Shown here: positions 26,823 to 35,357 of the stretch, in pieces
Layout of the letters: each line of letters begins with the position of its first letter
How positions within the stretch are numbered: position 1 is the first letter of the stretch
Origin: Chitinophagaceae bacterium UBA1930
GTDB taxonomy: Bacteria; Bacteroidota; Bacteroidia; Chitinophagales; Chitinophagaceae
Direction of reading: 5' to 3'
Length of the DNA: 64,000 bases
Assembly (NCBI GenBank): GCA_002337145.1
Contig: DDFK01000001.1
Coordinates: 1,271,501 to 1,335,500 of the forward strand
Program-made: the position numbers and the translations under genes
Notes under the pieces: generated by a model
What the model was told of the DNA's origin: nothing
What the model saw: the letters and a program-made list of their open reading frames with translations, nothing else
Database searches by the model: none

Positions 26823-28865
26823 ATGCCAGAACAACAAAAGTTCCAACCCTTTGTGCCCGACAATTCCAATATGAAGGAATTTACCTTTAAGGCTATCCTG
26901 ATGGGCTGCATATTTGGTATCATCTTCGGTGCGGCCACCGTTTACCTTGCCTTGAAAGCAGGACTTACCGTTTCTGCATCCATACCCATTGCCGTAATGA
27001 GCATTTTATTGGGTAAGATGTTTTTAAAGACCACCATTCTGGAGAACAACATTATCCAGACAACAGGTTCGGCCAGTGAAAGCATTGCAGCAGGTGTGGT
27101 GTTTACCTTACCGGGTTTCCTGTTCTTGAGCGATCCATCGAGTGCCAGCTATTTCAACTATTTCACCATTTTGATATTGGCCATTTTTGGTGGCATACTG
27201 GGCACCCTAATGATGATACCATTACGCAAAGCCCTTATTGTAAAAGAACATGAAACGTTGCCGTATCCAGAAGGTACTGCCTGTGCCAGTGTTTTAAAAG
27301 CAGGCGAAAAAGGTGGCGATCTGGCTAAAGTGGCATTGGGCGGTGTGGCATTTGCATTTGTATATGCCATGCTGCAAAAGATATTTCATGTAATTGCTGA
27401 AGTTCCATTCTGGGCAACCAAGCAGGCCAACAGGTTTTTCCCTTCTGCAAAAATAAGTGGCGAAATTACACCGGAGTACATGGGTGTTGGTTATATCATT
27501 GGTCCTAAAATTGGCGGCATTTTGGTAGCAGGTGGTGTGCTGAGTTGGTTTGTGTTGATTCCTTTGCTGTCGTCATTGGTGCCACCAGATGTTATTGCAG
27601 CACAGCAAATGAAACTGGGCTATTTAACATCATTGGCTAGCGAAGGTGGTAAGGGTGGATGGAACCCTTTGACACATACATTCTCCGATTTTTCTACCGC
27701 AGTCTATTTTGCATACATCCGCCAAATTGGTGCAGGTGCAGTAGCAGCAGGTGGTTTCATTACATTGTTCAAAACCATCCCTACCATCATTTCTTCTTTT
27801 AAAGGCAGTATTGGTTCATTAAAAAAAGATGGCACAGAAGCAACTGCCGTTGCCAGGACCGAAAGGGAACTGTCTATAAAAATTGTTGGTATAGGAAGCG
27901 TGGTGCTTGTTTTATTGATGGCCATATTGCCGCAGATACCAGGCAATAGCATTGGCAGTAAATTATTGGTGGGTTTGTTGGTATTGATTTTTGGGGCATT
28001 CTTCGTTACCGTGGCTTCAAGAATTGTTGGGTTGATTGGTTCATCCAACAGTCCAATTAGTGGTATGACCATTGCAACAATTATGGGAACATGTTTAATT
28101 TTTCTTGCAGTTGGATGGGGTGGTAAAGTTTATGAGCCAATGGCATTAGTTGTAGGTGGAATGATTTGTATTGCGGCGGCAAATGCAGGGGCAACTTCAC
28201 AAGATTTAAAAACAGGCTATCTTCTTGGAGCAACTCCCAAGTATCAACAGATAGCTTTATTTATTGGTGTAATTGTTTCCTCCATAGCTATTGGTGCAAC
28301 AGTAAAAATATTAGATACTCCAACAAGAGAAATGATAATGCAGGGCATTCCACATGCAATTGGTACAGATAAATATCCTGCTCCGCAAGGAACATTGATG
28401 GCTACCTTGATTAAAGGTATTCAATCACGAGACTTAGAATGGGGCCCTGTTTTAGTAGGTGTGTTTATTGCTATTGTAATAGAGCTTTGCGGAATTAAGG
28501 CATTGAGTTTTGCTATTGGTATTTATTTGCCATTAAGTACAACGCTTCCAATAGCCATTGGTGGTGCTGTACGTGGTTTAGTTGATTGGAGAAAGAAGGC
28601 TAAAGGTGAAGAAGTACACGGAGAAGAAGATGATTTAGGGAAAGGGGTATTGTTCTCAACTGGCTTGGTAGCTGGCGGGGCTTTATCCGGTGTATTGGTT
28701 GCTATACTATCTGTAAATGAAAACATAACAAAGACCATAGAAGGATGGAGCGTTGAACATGGATTGAGTAACCTGTTAGGTGGGCAGAATGTCTATTTCC
28801 TATTAGGGACAATCTTCTTTTTATTGATGGGGGCCCAGCTATATAGGGTTGCTTTAAAGAAATAA
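26823..28865 (+). CDS. OPT family oligopeptide transporter
   Basis: A 680-residue inner-membrane protein with about 15 hydrophobic helices. The N-terminal block GAATVYLALKAGLTVSASIP and the conserved NNIIQTTGSASESIAAGVVF identify the OPT family, bacterial members of which are proton-coupled importers of oligopeptides or metal chelates. The start has only a short leader after the upstream terminator. Composition changes inside the gene: the 5' two thirds use GC-richer codons, and from about 28060 on the codons become AT-rich. A strong terminator follows the stop by 10 bases. Confidence 0.9.
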   Translation: MPEQQKFQPFVPDNSNMKEFTFKAILMGCIFGIIFGAATVYLALKAGLTVSASIPIAVMSILLGKMFLKTTILENNIIQTTGSASESIAAGVVFTLPGFLFLSDPSSASYFNYFTILILAIFGGILGTLMMIPLRKALIVKEHETLPYPEGTACASVLKAGEKGGDLAKVALGGVAFAFVYAMLQKIFHVIAEVPFWATKQANRFFPSAKISGEITPEYMGVGYIIGPKIGGILVAGGVLSWFVLIPLLSSLVPPDVIAAQQMKLGYLTSLASEGGKGGWNPLTHTFSDFSTAVYFAYIRQIGAGAVAAGGFITLFKTIPTIISSFKGSIGSLKKDGTEATAVARTERELSIKIVGIGSVVLVLLMAILPQIPGNSIGSKLLVGLLVLIFGAFFVTVASRIVGLIGSSNSPISGMTIATIMGTCLIFLAVGWGGKVYEPMALVVGGMICIAAANAGATSQDLKTGYLLGATPKYQQIALFIGVIVSSIAIGATVKILDTPTREMIMQGIPHAIGTDKYPAPQGTLMATLIKGIQSRDLEWGPVLVGVFIAIVIELCGIKALSFAIGIYLPLSTTLPIAIGGAVRGLVDWRKKAKGEEVHGEEDDLGKGVLFSTGLVAGGALSGVLVAILSVNENITKTIEGWSVEHGLSNLLGGQNVYFLLGTIFFLLMGAQLYRVALKK

Positions 28866-28875
28866 TCAACTACAT

Positions 28876-28915
28876 AAAAAGGCCCAGCCATTGTACAAAA
28901 TGGCTGGGCCTTTTT
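28876..28915. terminator. Bidirectional intrinsic terminator between convergent genes
   Basis: GGCCCAGCCA / TGGCTGGGCC forms a perfect 10-bp stem flanked by five A and five T, so it can end transcription from both the OPT gene (+) and the GT4 gene (-). Confidence 0.93.
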
Positions 28916-28936
28916 ATGTACCATACACAAGCAATG

Positions 28937-30049
28937 TTATTGCTCTATCACTTCACTGTATTGTTTTATCAAAGAGGTCCAGTCATGCTGCAATGCCCAT
29001 TGCTTTGCGTTAACTGAGTAATTGATATAATGATCAATAATATCTTTTAAGGCAAGTGCTATTTCGATTGCATTTTTTGCATCCACTAAACGGCCAGTGC
29101 TGTGGTCATCAATTGCATCTTTGATGCCGTTGTTGTTACTGCCAATAGCGGGTTTGCCCAAGGCATTGGCTTCGAGAACGGCAATGCCAAAACCTTCCAC
29201 ATCACCATAAGATGTGTTATTGCTCAGCATCAGTTTTACATCCGACTCATTCAATAAACGAACAAGCTCCTCCCTTGAAACAATGCCATGAAACGTAACG
29301 TATGCCTGCACCTGCAGCGATGCGATGATTTTTTCAAATGCATCTTTCATCGTGGGCTTGCCTACAATATGGTAATGGATATGGGGAAACAGCTTGATCA
29401 TTTCGGGCAAGGCCCTTATTACATTTTCCTGTCCCTTACGCTCCGTTACATTGCCAAGCGTAATAATATTTATAGACGAGTTTGCTGTAAATGTTTTATT
29501 GCCTGCATCGGCAATAGCAAACTCTTTGTTATTGATACCATTGGGAATAACAATTGTTTTTGCCTGTAGGCTTTCTTGTAGCAGGCTTTTGGTAAAGCCC
29601 GATACTGCTATAATAGATTGGTACTGTTTTAAAGAATGGTCCGTTAACTGTTTGGCTTTTTTGTTGGGCAGCAGCAATTCCGAACCATGTACCACGGCTA
29701 TATATTTTTTCTTGCCCCAAAAAGGTTTCATGGTTTCAATCAACCATAAAGAAAATTTAGAGGAACATATAATTACATCCTGACTTGCAGCAAGCCTTAT
29801 GCTTTTTATTATTCTTGACAGGTAAATAAAAGGTAAGAAGCTGCTCCTGTTAATAGCATATAATGTAAAGGGGTTCTCTTTCTTGAACTGCTCCAATTGT
29901 ACATTATCAATGTTAATCAGGTCGGCCAATACAGCAACGGTGTAGCCTTCGTAACACAGGTATTTTGCTATACTATAAGCATGGTTGCCAATACCACCAA
30001 CATTGGGTGGGAACTCAGAAGTAATGATGAGTATTTTTTTATTGCCCAT
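28937..30049 (-). CDS. Glycosyltransferase family 4 (GT-B fold)
   Basis: A 370-residue retaining glycosyltransferase. N-terminal GGIGNHAYSIAKYL is the acceptor-side glycine loop. IPNGINNKEF and VTERKGQENVIRALPEM mark the donor domain, and EGFGIAVLEANALGKPAIGS carries the EX7E catalytic pair (Glu in EGFG, Glu in LEA). The donor and acceptor are unknown. It lies 66 bases downstream of mreD on the same strand and may be transcribed from the mre operon, which would link it to envelope assembly. A shared terminator follows. Confidence 0.87.
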   Translation of the reverse strand: MGNKKILIITSEFPPNVGGIGNHAYSIAKYLCYEGYTVAVLADLINIDNVQLEQFKKENPFTLYAINRSSFLPFIYLSRIIKSIRLAASQDVIICSSKFSLWLIETMKPFWGKKKYIAVVHGSELLLPNKKAKQLTDHSLKQYQSIIAVSGFTKSLLQESLQAKTIVIPNGINNKEFAIADAGNKTFTANSSINIITLGNVTERKGQENVIRALPEMIKLFPHIHYHIVGKPTMKDAFEKIIASLQVQAYVTFHGIVSREELVRLLNESDVKLMLSNNTSYGDVEGFGIAVLEANALGKPAIGSNNNGIKDAIDDHSTGRLVDAKNAIEIALALKDIIDHYINYSVNAKQWALQHDWTSLIKQYSEVIEQ

Positions 30050-30115
30050 AGTGTAATAGTGATAAAAATAATAGAACTATGGCAGATAAATGAAAATGTA
30101 TTGTGCCGTTAGTAA

Positions 30116-30649
30116 CTAGGCAGCGTTTGTACGGTACTTGCCCTTTCTAAAGAAGAGCATCTCCGTAATAAAAATAAGCAGTATACTGACTGCAGTGGAT
30201 ATAGCCACTTTGGCAAGGAAGTGCAGGAAGTTACCAAACTGCAATAGTTCAATCAGCATCAAATAAAAATGATGGATAAATGTAAGCAGTACAATGTATA
30301 AACTATAAGGTGCCCAGCCCATGCTTCTGATACTTGGTTCTATATAGCTCTGTTCCGTTGTTTCCTGCGGAATCAACAGGTTCAATAAAAACGGACGCAG
30401 GTAAGCTATCAGCAAACAGGGTGCAGCATGCAGTCCATAAGTGCCTTTAAATGCATCCAATGTAAACCCGAAAATAAATGCTATAACAAGTAGCAAGAGC
30501 CTATTAATATTGAACGGCAGCCATAATATAAAGAGAAAGTATAGGTAAGGCACTACAAATTGGTGCAATGGTGGCACCATATCCAACACATATACCTGCA
30601 ACAGTATAAAAAGTATGAAACGGATCATATTTTTGAGCAGGCTACTCAC
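30116..30649 (-). CDS. mreD: Rod shape-determining protein MreD
   Basis: A 177-residue integral membrane protein with about five helices, the conserved region FIFGFTLDAFKGTYGLHA, and very hydrophobic flanks. It is the third subunit of the MreBCD elongasome that steers lateral peptidoglycan synthesis. Its start overlaps the end of mreC by 8 bases, the classic mreC-mreD coupling. Downstream lies a GT4 gene instead of the mrdA/rodA pair often found in Bacteroidota. Confidence 0.88.
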   Translation of the reverse strand: MSSLLKNMIRFILFILLQVYVLDMVPPLHQFVVPYLYFLFILWLPFNINRLLLLVIAFIFGFTLDAFKGTYGLHAAPCLLIAYLRPFLLNLLIPQETTEQSYIEPSIRSMGWAPYSLYIVLLTFIHHFYLMLIELLQFGNFLHFLAKVAISTAVSILLIFITEMLFFRKGKYRTNAA

Positions 30650-31499
30650 TGTTCTTCGTATCTTTTTTGTTGGCTAATGTTGTTTGTTCTTCGTAACGTG
30701 CATTCTCTACAATGTACACATATTGCAAACTGAAAAAATCAACGGAGGTCTTTACTTTCAATAAATAGAAACTGGTTGCAGGGTCAAGCTTTGCTTCGGT
30801 TACTGTACCTACCTGTATATAGGGTGGGAAGTTGGAAGAGTAGGTACTGGTGAGCACCGTATCGCCAACATTTACTTGGGCACTTTTAGAAACCTTACGC
30901 ATCAGCAGGTACCTTGGGTCCGAGCCGTCCCATTCAACATCGCCACTACTATTGTTCTTTTTGATGATGGAACTGACGCGGCTATTGCGGTGCAGCAGGC
31001 TCATCACTTTGCAGAAATTGTCGCTTACTTCAACCACAACACCTACTGCCCCTTGCGGTGCAATAACACTCATGCCTTTTTTTACGCCTTGATTGCTTCC
31101 CCTTTCAAGTTGCAGGTAATTTGTTTGCGATGAAACCGTGTTGCCCACTACATGTGCCGGTAGGAAGGTGAACTTGCGGAAGCGGTTCAACGAATCCTTA
31201 ACCAGCGTATCTATCATTATTTTTCTTGTGGTATCCGATGTCTGGTAATTTGCAAGCAGCATATTGTGCAGTCTTGCATTCTCATCGGCCAACTGCCTGT
31301 TTATTTTTTTCAGGTTAAAGTAATCGCGTATGCCAGCATACCTTGCATCAATTTTTCCTGTAACCTCATTGGCCGCTGCCGCAAAAAAAGACTGGTGCGT
31401 TTTGCTGCTATTGCTTAACAGCACAATGCATACAATCTGCAATATGATAAAGCAGATGAACACAAAGAAGCGGCGTATAAAAAGGAAAATATTTTTCAC
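30642..31499 (-). CDS. mreC: Rod shape-determining protein MreC
   Basis: A protein of about 285 residues: a short cytosolic start, one membrane helix (FFVFICFIILQIVCIVLL), a coiled coil (~45-75, LKKINRQLADENARLHNML), then the periplasmic beta domains with NYLQLERGSNQGVKKGMSVI and GAVGVVVEVSDNFCKVM. I chose the GTG at 31499 because it puts the helix at the normal distance. The longer frame to 31541 would start inside the large hairpin between mreB and mreC. It bridges MreB to the periplasmic synthases. Confidence 0.85.
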   Translation of the reverse strand: MKNIFLFIRRFFVFICFIILQIVCIVLLSNSSKTHQSFFAAAANEVTGKIDARYAGIRDYFNLKKINRQLADENARLHNMLLANYQTSDTTRKIMIDTLVKDSLNRFRKFTFLPAHVVGNTVSSQTNYLQLERGSNQGVKKGMSVIAPQGAVGVVVEVSDNFCKVMSLLHRNSRVSSIIKKNNSSGDVEWDGSDPRYLLMRKVSKSAQVNVGDTVLTSTYSSNFPPYIQVGTVTEAKLDPATSFYLLKVKTSVDFFSLQYVYIVENARYEEQTTLANKKDTKNSE

Positions 31500-31530
31500 T
31501 AAAGAAATTGATTGTTCAAATTCCCCAATT

Positions 31531-31582
31531 AAAAATCCCAAATTCCAAGTTCATTAAAAATAGAACGGAATTTGGAATTTTT
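31531..31582 (-). promoter_or_regulatory. Long hairpin between mreB and mreC
   Basis: The outer arms AAAAATCCCAAATTCC and GGAATTTGGAATTTTT pair at 15 of 16 positions. A two-base bulge and the inner pair GTTC/GAAC follow, with a loop of about 10 bases. On the minus strand the stem is followed by a T-rich stretch, so it could act as a partial terminator or RNA processing site that lowers mreCD relative to mreB. Confidence 0.6.
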
Positions 31583-31601
31583 CAATGGAATTTATCCATG
31601 C

Positions 31602-32627
31602 TTATTTCATGATAAACGGAAAACGCTGATAGTTTTTCAGAGCCAGTCCTGTGCCGCGTACCACACTCTTTAAGGGGTCGTCTGCAATGTGTACAGGCAA
31701 TTTGATTTTTGCACTCAGCCTTTTGTCAAGGCCACGCAACAATGCACCACCACCTGTAAGGTAAAGGCCGCGGCGGTAAATATCTGCAGCCAGTTCCGGC
31801 GGAGTGGTTTCCAGTGCCTTTAAAATGGCTTCTTCAATTTTAAATACGCTTTTGTCCAATGCCTCGGCAATTTCCTGATAGGTAACCATAATCTGTTTAG
31901 GGATACCCGTTACCAGGTCACGGCCATTTACCGGCATATCGTCTGGCGGGCTGTCCAGGTCTTTAATGGCTGCACCTACATGTATCTTGATCTGTTCGGC
32001 CGTACGTTCACCAATCAATAAACTGTGGTAACGGCGTAGTGCTTCCATAATATCGGCAGTGAATTCGTCACCGGCAATACGTATACTTTGGTCGCAAACA
32101 ATACCTGCCAAGGCAATTACGGTAATACCTGTGGTGCCACCGCCAATATCAATAATCATGTTGCCTACCGGCTCTTCCACGTCAATTCCTATACCCAAGG
32201 CTGCAGCCATTGGTTCATGTATCATGTACACTTCTTTTGCTCCGGCCTGCTCGGCACTGTCCCTTACGGCACGTTTTTCTACCTCGGTAATGGACGATGG
32301 TATGCAAATAACCATCCTCCAACTTGGTGGAAACAATGGCTTTTTAGGATAAACCAGTTTTATCAACTCACGTATCATTAACTCGGCAGCATTAAAGTCT
32401 GCAATTACCCCATCCCTTAACGGGCGGACGGTGCGGATACTTTCATGCGTTTTTTCGTGCATCAGCAAGGCCCTTTTGCCCACTGCCAGCACTTCTTTCG
32501 GATTATTGCGGTTGAGGGCCACAATACTTGGTTCGTTTACAACAATCTCGTCGTTGTGTATGATCAGGGTGTTTGCCGTGCCCAAGTCCATGGCAATTTC
32601 CTGTGTAAAAAAATTAAAAAGTCCCAT
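31602..32627 (-). CDS. mreB: Rod shape-determining actin homologue MreB
   Basis: A 341-residue bacterial actin. It has the phosphate-1 loop AMDLGTANTLII, the MIDIGGGTTGITVIAL nucleotide motif, and GERTAEQIKIHVGAA, with LTGGGALLRGLDKRL near the end. The N-terminal MGLFNFFTQ is the membrane-targeting amphipathic helix. It polymerises under the inner membrane and positions cell-wall synthesis. It is the first gene of mreBCD. A promoter can be read 37 bases upstream. Confidence 0.96.
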   Translation of the reverse strand: MGLFNFFTQEIAMDLGTANTLIIHNDEIVVNEPSIVALNRNNPKEVLAVGKRALLMHEKTHESIRTVRPLRDGVIADFNAAELMIRELIKLVYPKKPLFPPSWRMVICIPSSITEVEKRAVRDSAEQAGAKEVYMIHEPMAAALGIGIDVEEPVGNMIIDIGGGTTGITVIALAGIVCDQSIRIAGDEFTADIMEALRRYHSLLIGERTAEQIKIHVGAAIKDLDSPPDDMPVNGRDLVTGIPKQIMVTYQEIAEALDKSVFKIEEAILKALETTPPELAADIYRRGLYLTGGGALLRGLDKRLSAKIKLPVHIADDPLKSVVRGTGLALKNYQRFPFIMK

Positions 32628-32663
32628 TTATATAAATTCGTTAGCGTTAAATTAGAATGTTTG

Positions 32664-32695
32664 CAAAGGTGGTATAAATAAGTTGAATAAACAAA
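32664..32695 (-). promoter_or_regulatory. Likely promoter of the mreBCD operon
   Basis: On the minus strand TTTG (32692-32695) is followed after 20 bases by CACCTTTG (32664-32671), one mismatch from TAnnTTTG. Transcription would start about 30 bases before the mreB ATG. The remainder of the gap to 32931 shows no other signal I can name. Confidence 0.5.
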
Positions 32696-32931
32696 GACGA
32701 AAATCTAGATTTTTCAGGACTTTCAGGATATTAACATGTATTTGTTAATTACCCTGTTTTAAACCCTTCTTGTTGCAATTATGCCTTCTTTGGCACAAGT
32801 GGCAACAGCCAAAAATCGGAAAGTTTTCATCAGCTGGAATAATGGGGCAAACCTGTTTTTTGCAAAGACGTTATCTTTATTCCATATATCGGCACTTTAA
32901 CCACCAATCACAAAAATCAAGAAAGGTTATC

Positions 32932-35238
32932 ATGAAAAAAATTTACCTATCAATATTGGCTTTGGGCTATGGCATTTTAGGCAATGCACAAACCAATTCG
33001 GTAACCTTAATTGCTGGCGGTGGGCCTACAACAAACTATGCAAGTATCACTGCGGCCTATGCTGCTATTCCCGCTTCGCCAACAGCCAATTACCTGATTG
33101 AGATAAAGGCGGCCTATAACGGAACCGATGCATCGGAAGTGTACCCGATCCAGTTGACAAGCAAAGGACTTTTGCCCGGCGGTCCAATCATTACCCTACG
33201 CCCCGCAGCAGGCAATAACAATAAGGTTATACAACGCCCTGTGGCAGCAAGTGGTGCGGTATTACAGATTAATGGTGGCGATAATATCATTATTGATGGC
33301 AGGCCCGGTGGCATTGCATCCACAGCTACCAATTACTTAACTTTTAGTGATGCATTTGTTGGCGACAATAACAACAGGAATATCGAGCTATTGAACGATG
33401 CCAATAATAATACGATACAGTACATTAATGCAACAGCGGCAGATGCCAATGCAGCAGGGGCGGGCTCAAGAAACATACTTGTTGGCAGCGGTATATTAAC
33501 GGGCAATAATAACAACATCATACAGAACTGTGTAGTTACTGGCGGTGCCCGTGGCATACAGGATTTTGGGCTGAGCAATATAGTGATGAATACAGGCACC
33601 ATCATTAAGAACAATACCGTACAGAACTTTGGTGCCATTGGAATTTTTGCTGGCAGTTCGCAGACCAATATCACCATTCAGGGTAATACTGTTAGTGCAG
33701 TAAACTATAATGTATTGGTTACGGGCACCACAGTAACCGTGGTGGGCATACAACAGCAATCGCTTGCTGCGGGCAGCTCCAATATATTGAACAATACCAT
33801 TTCACTGGCCATTACTTCCAGTACCGTAACATCCATTATTGGCATTAGCGATGGAGGTGTTGGTACCGAAAATATCACGGGCAATACCATTGCTACATTA
33901 ACCGCCCCATCGGTGCTGGCCATTACAGGAATCAGTGCTGGCAATGCTTCCAATGGGGTTGCAACAATCAATGTGAGCAGCAATAAGGTTATGGGGCTTA
34001 GCTCGTTGGCCGGTGCAGATATTAGAGGCATGTCCTTTTTCCCTTATCTTGGCTCCACGGTTAATGTCAATAACAATTTTGTATCGTTGACACAGGCCAA
34101 TGCCACTGCTACCAACATTTTCGGGATATTGTTTGGCAATACAACCGCCACTGCCTATACATCAAACACGTATTTCAATACAGTACGCATTGGTGGTGCC
34201 AATACAGGCACGGGCAACTCGTATGGTATATTAAGAAACGACAACAATGCAACCTCCATATACAACCAGAAGAATAACCTTGTGATCAATGACAGAACGG
34301 GCGGCACGCCAAGCATAGGCAATTTTGGGTTTTATAACAATGGCAATAATGCAGCTACGCTGGCAATAGATTATAACACGTATTATGGCACTGCAGGTAC
34401 CGCTGGCAATGCATACGCTGGCTCTTGGGCATCTACAAAATATGATAATACTGCATTGGCCTCTTACAAAGCAGCAGCAGCACCGCAAGAAGCAAATTCA
34501 AATTTCGTGACAGCCAGTTTTGTTTCTGCAACCGATCTTCACCTTACTGGTTTATCGCTAACGGACGTGCTGTTAAAAGGTATTGCCATTGCAGGCATTA
34601 CCACGGATATTGATGGCGAAACACGTATTGGAGGCACACCTACCAAAGGTGCAGACGAGCCAACTGTTTCCGTTCCCGTTACATTCCTGCACTTTACAGG
34701 CGAAGCAAAAAAGGATTATAATGTATTGTTGTGGAGTACCTTAACAGAAAACAGCAATGCGGGCTTCGAACTACAAAAATCAGTTGATGGCATTGACTTT
34801 AGCAGGTTTGCATTTGTGCCATCGCAAGCTGTTAATGGCAATTCGTCAACCTTGTTGAATTATACCAGCAACGATTTAAAGCCTTTTACTGCAAACTCGT
34901 ATTATAGGTTGAAGCAAGTGAATAAAGACGGTAGCAGCAGTTATTCAAACATTGTTGTTATTAAAGGAAGGGCCGTTACCAAAATGGAAATTGCCAACCT
35001 TTATCCAAACCCCGTAACCAATCAATGCAACCTTGTGGTTACTGTTGCTACAAAAGCCGCAGTTGCAGTAACCGTACTTGATGCATCGGGAAAAGCAATT
35101 ATGCAATATGCGTATGCATTAGCGGCAGGTGACAATATCCTCTCCATCAACACGGCCACAATTGCTGCAGGCAGTTATATTCTCCATATTAAAAACAAGG
35201 CAACAGGCGAGGTTGCTACCATGAAGTTCATCAAATAA
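32932..35238 (+). CDS. Secreted right-handed beta-helix protein with T9SS sorting tail
   Basis: About 768 residues. The ATG at 32932 is chosen because it begins a clear signal peptide (MKKIYLSILALGYGILGNAQ); the 54 open codons before it do not look coding. Residues ~70-480 are a repetitive parallel beta-helix rich in Asn, Thr, Ile and Gly, with stacked units such as NIVMNTGTIIKNNTVQNFG, as in NosD/pectate-lyase folds. The C-terminal region (SYYRLKQVNKDGSSSYSN, then LYPNPVTNQCNLVVTV ... GSYILHI) is the type IX secretion tail. It is probably surface-exposed. No catalytic residues can be assigned. Confidence 0.85.
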   Translation: MKKIYLSILALGYGILGNAQTNSVTLIAGGGPTTNYASITAAYAAIPASPTANYLIEIKAAYNGTDASEVYPIQLTSKGLLPGGPIITLRPAAGNNNKVIQRPVAASGAVLQINGGDNIIIDGRPGGIASTATNYLTFSDAFVGDNNNRNIELLNDANNNTIQYINATAADANAAGAGSRNILVGSGILTGNNNNIIQNCVVTGGARGIQDFGLSNIVMNTGTIIKNNTVQNFGAIGIFAGSSQTNITIQGNTVSAVNYNVLVTGTTVTVVGIQQQSLAAGSSNILNNTISLAITSSTVTSIIGISDGGVGTENITGNTIATLTAPSVLAITGISAGNASNGVATINVSSNKVMGLSSLAGADIRGMSFFPYLGSTVNVNNNFVSLTQANATATNIFGILFGNTTATAYTSNTYFNTVRIGGANTGTGNSYGILRNDNNATSIYNQKNNLVINDRTGGTPSIGNFGFYNNGNNAATLAIDYNTYYGTAGTAGNAYAGSWASTKYDNTALASYKAAAAPQEANSNFVTASFVSATDLHLTGLSLTDVLLKGIAIAGITTDIDGETRIGGTPTKGADEPTVSVPVTFLHFTGEAKKDYNVLLWSTLTENSNAGFELQKSVDGIDFSRFAFVPSQAVNGNSSTLLNYTSNDLKPFTANSYYRLKQVNKDGSSSYSNIVVIKGRAVTKMEIANLYPNPVTNQCNLVVTVATKAAVAVTVLDASGKAIMQYAYALAAGDNILSINTATIAAGSYILHIKNKATGEVATMKFIK

Positions 35239-35263
35239 TGTCAGCTTGCCTGGCACCTTCTAT

Positions 35264-35290
35264 AAAAAAAGCCCCTTAAAATTAAGGGGC
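35264..35290 (-). terminator. Intrinsic terminator of the outer-membrane barrel gene
   Basis: The stem GCCCCTTAA / TTAAGGGGC at 35271-35290 is followed on the minus strand by seven T, 68 bases after the stop of the barrel gene. Confidence 0.88.
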
Positions 35291-35357
35291 CCATCATTGG
35301 GGGTTTCGCTTTGTAGCAAAATCGTTGTGTCCATATTTCGGGTTCAATCAATACGTT

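Noticed and set aside
32770..32931. 54-codon extension of the beta-helix protein
   Set aside because: It would hide the clear signal peptide that begins at 32932.
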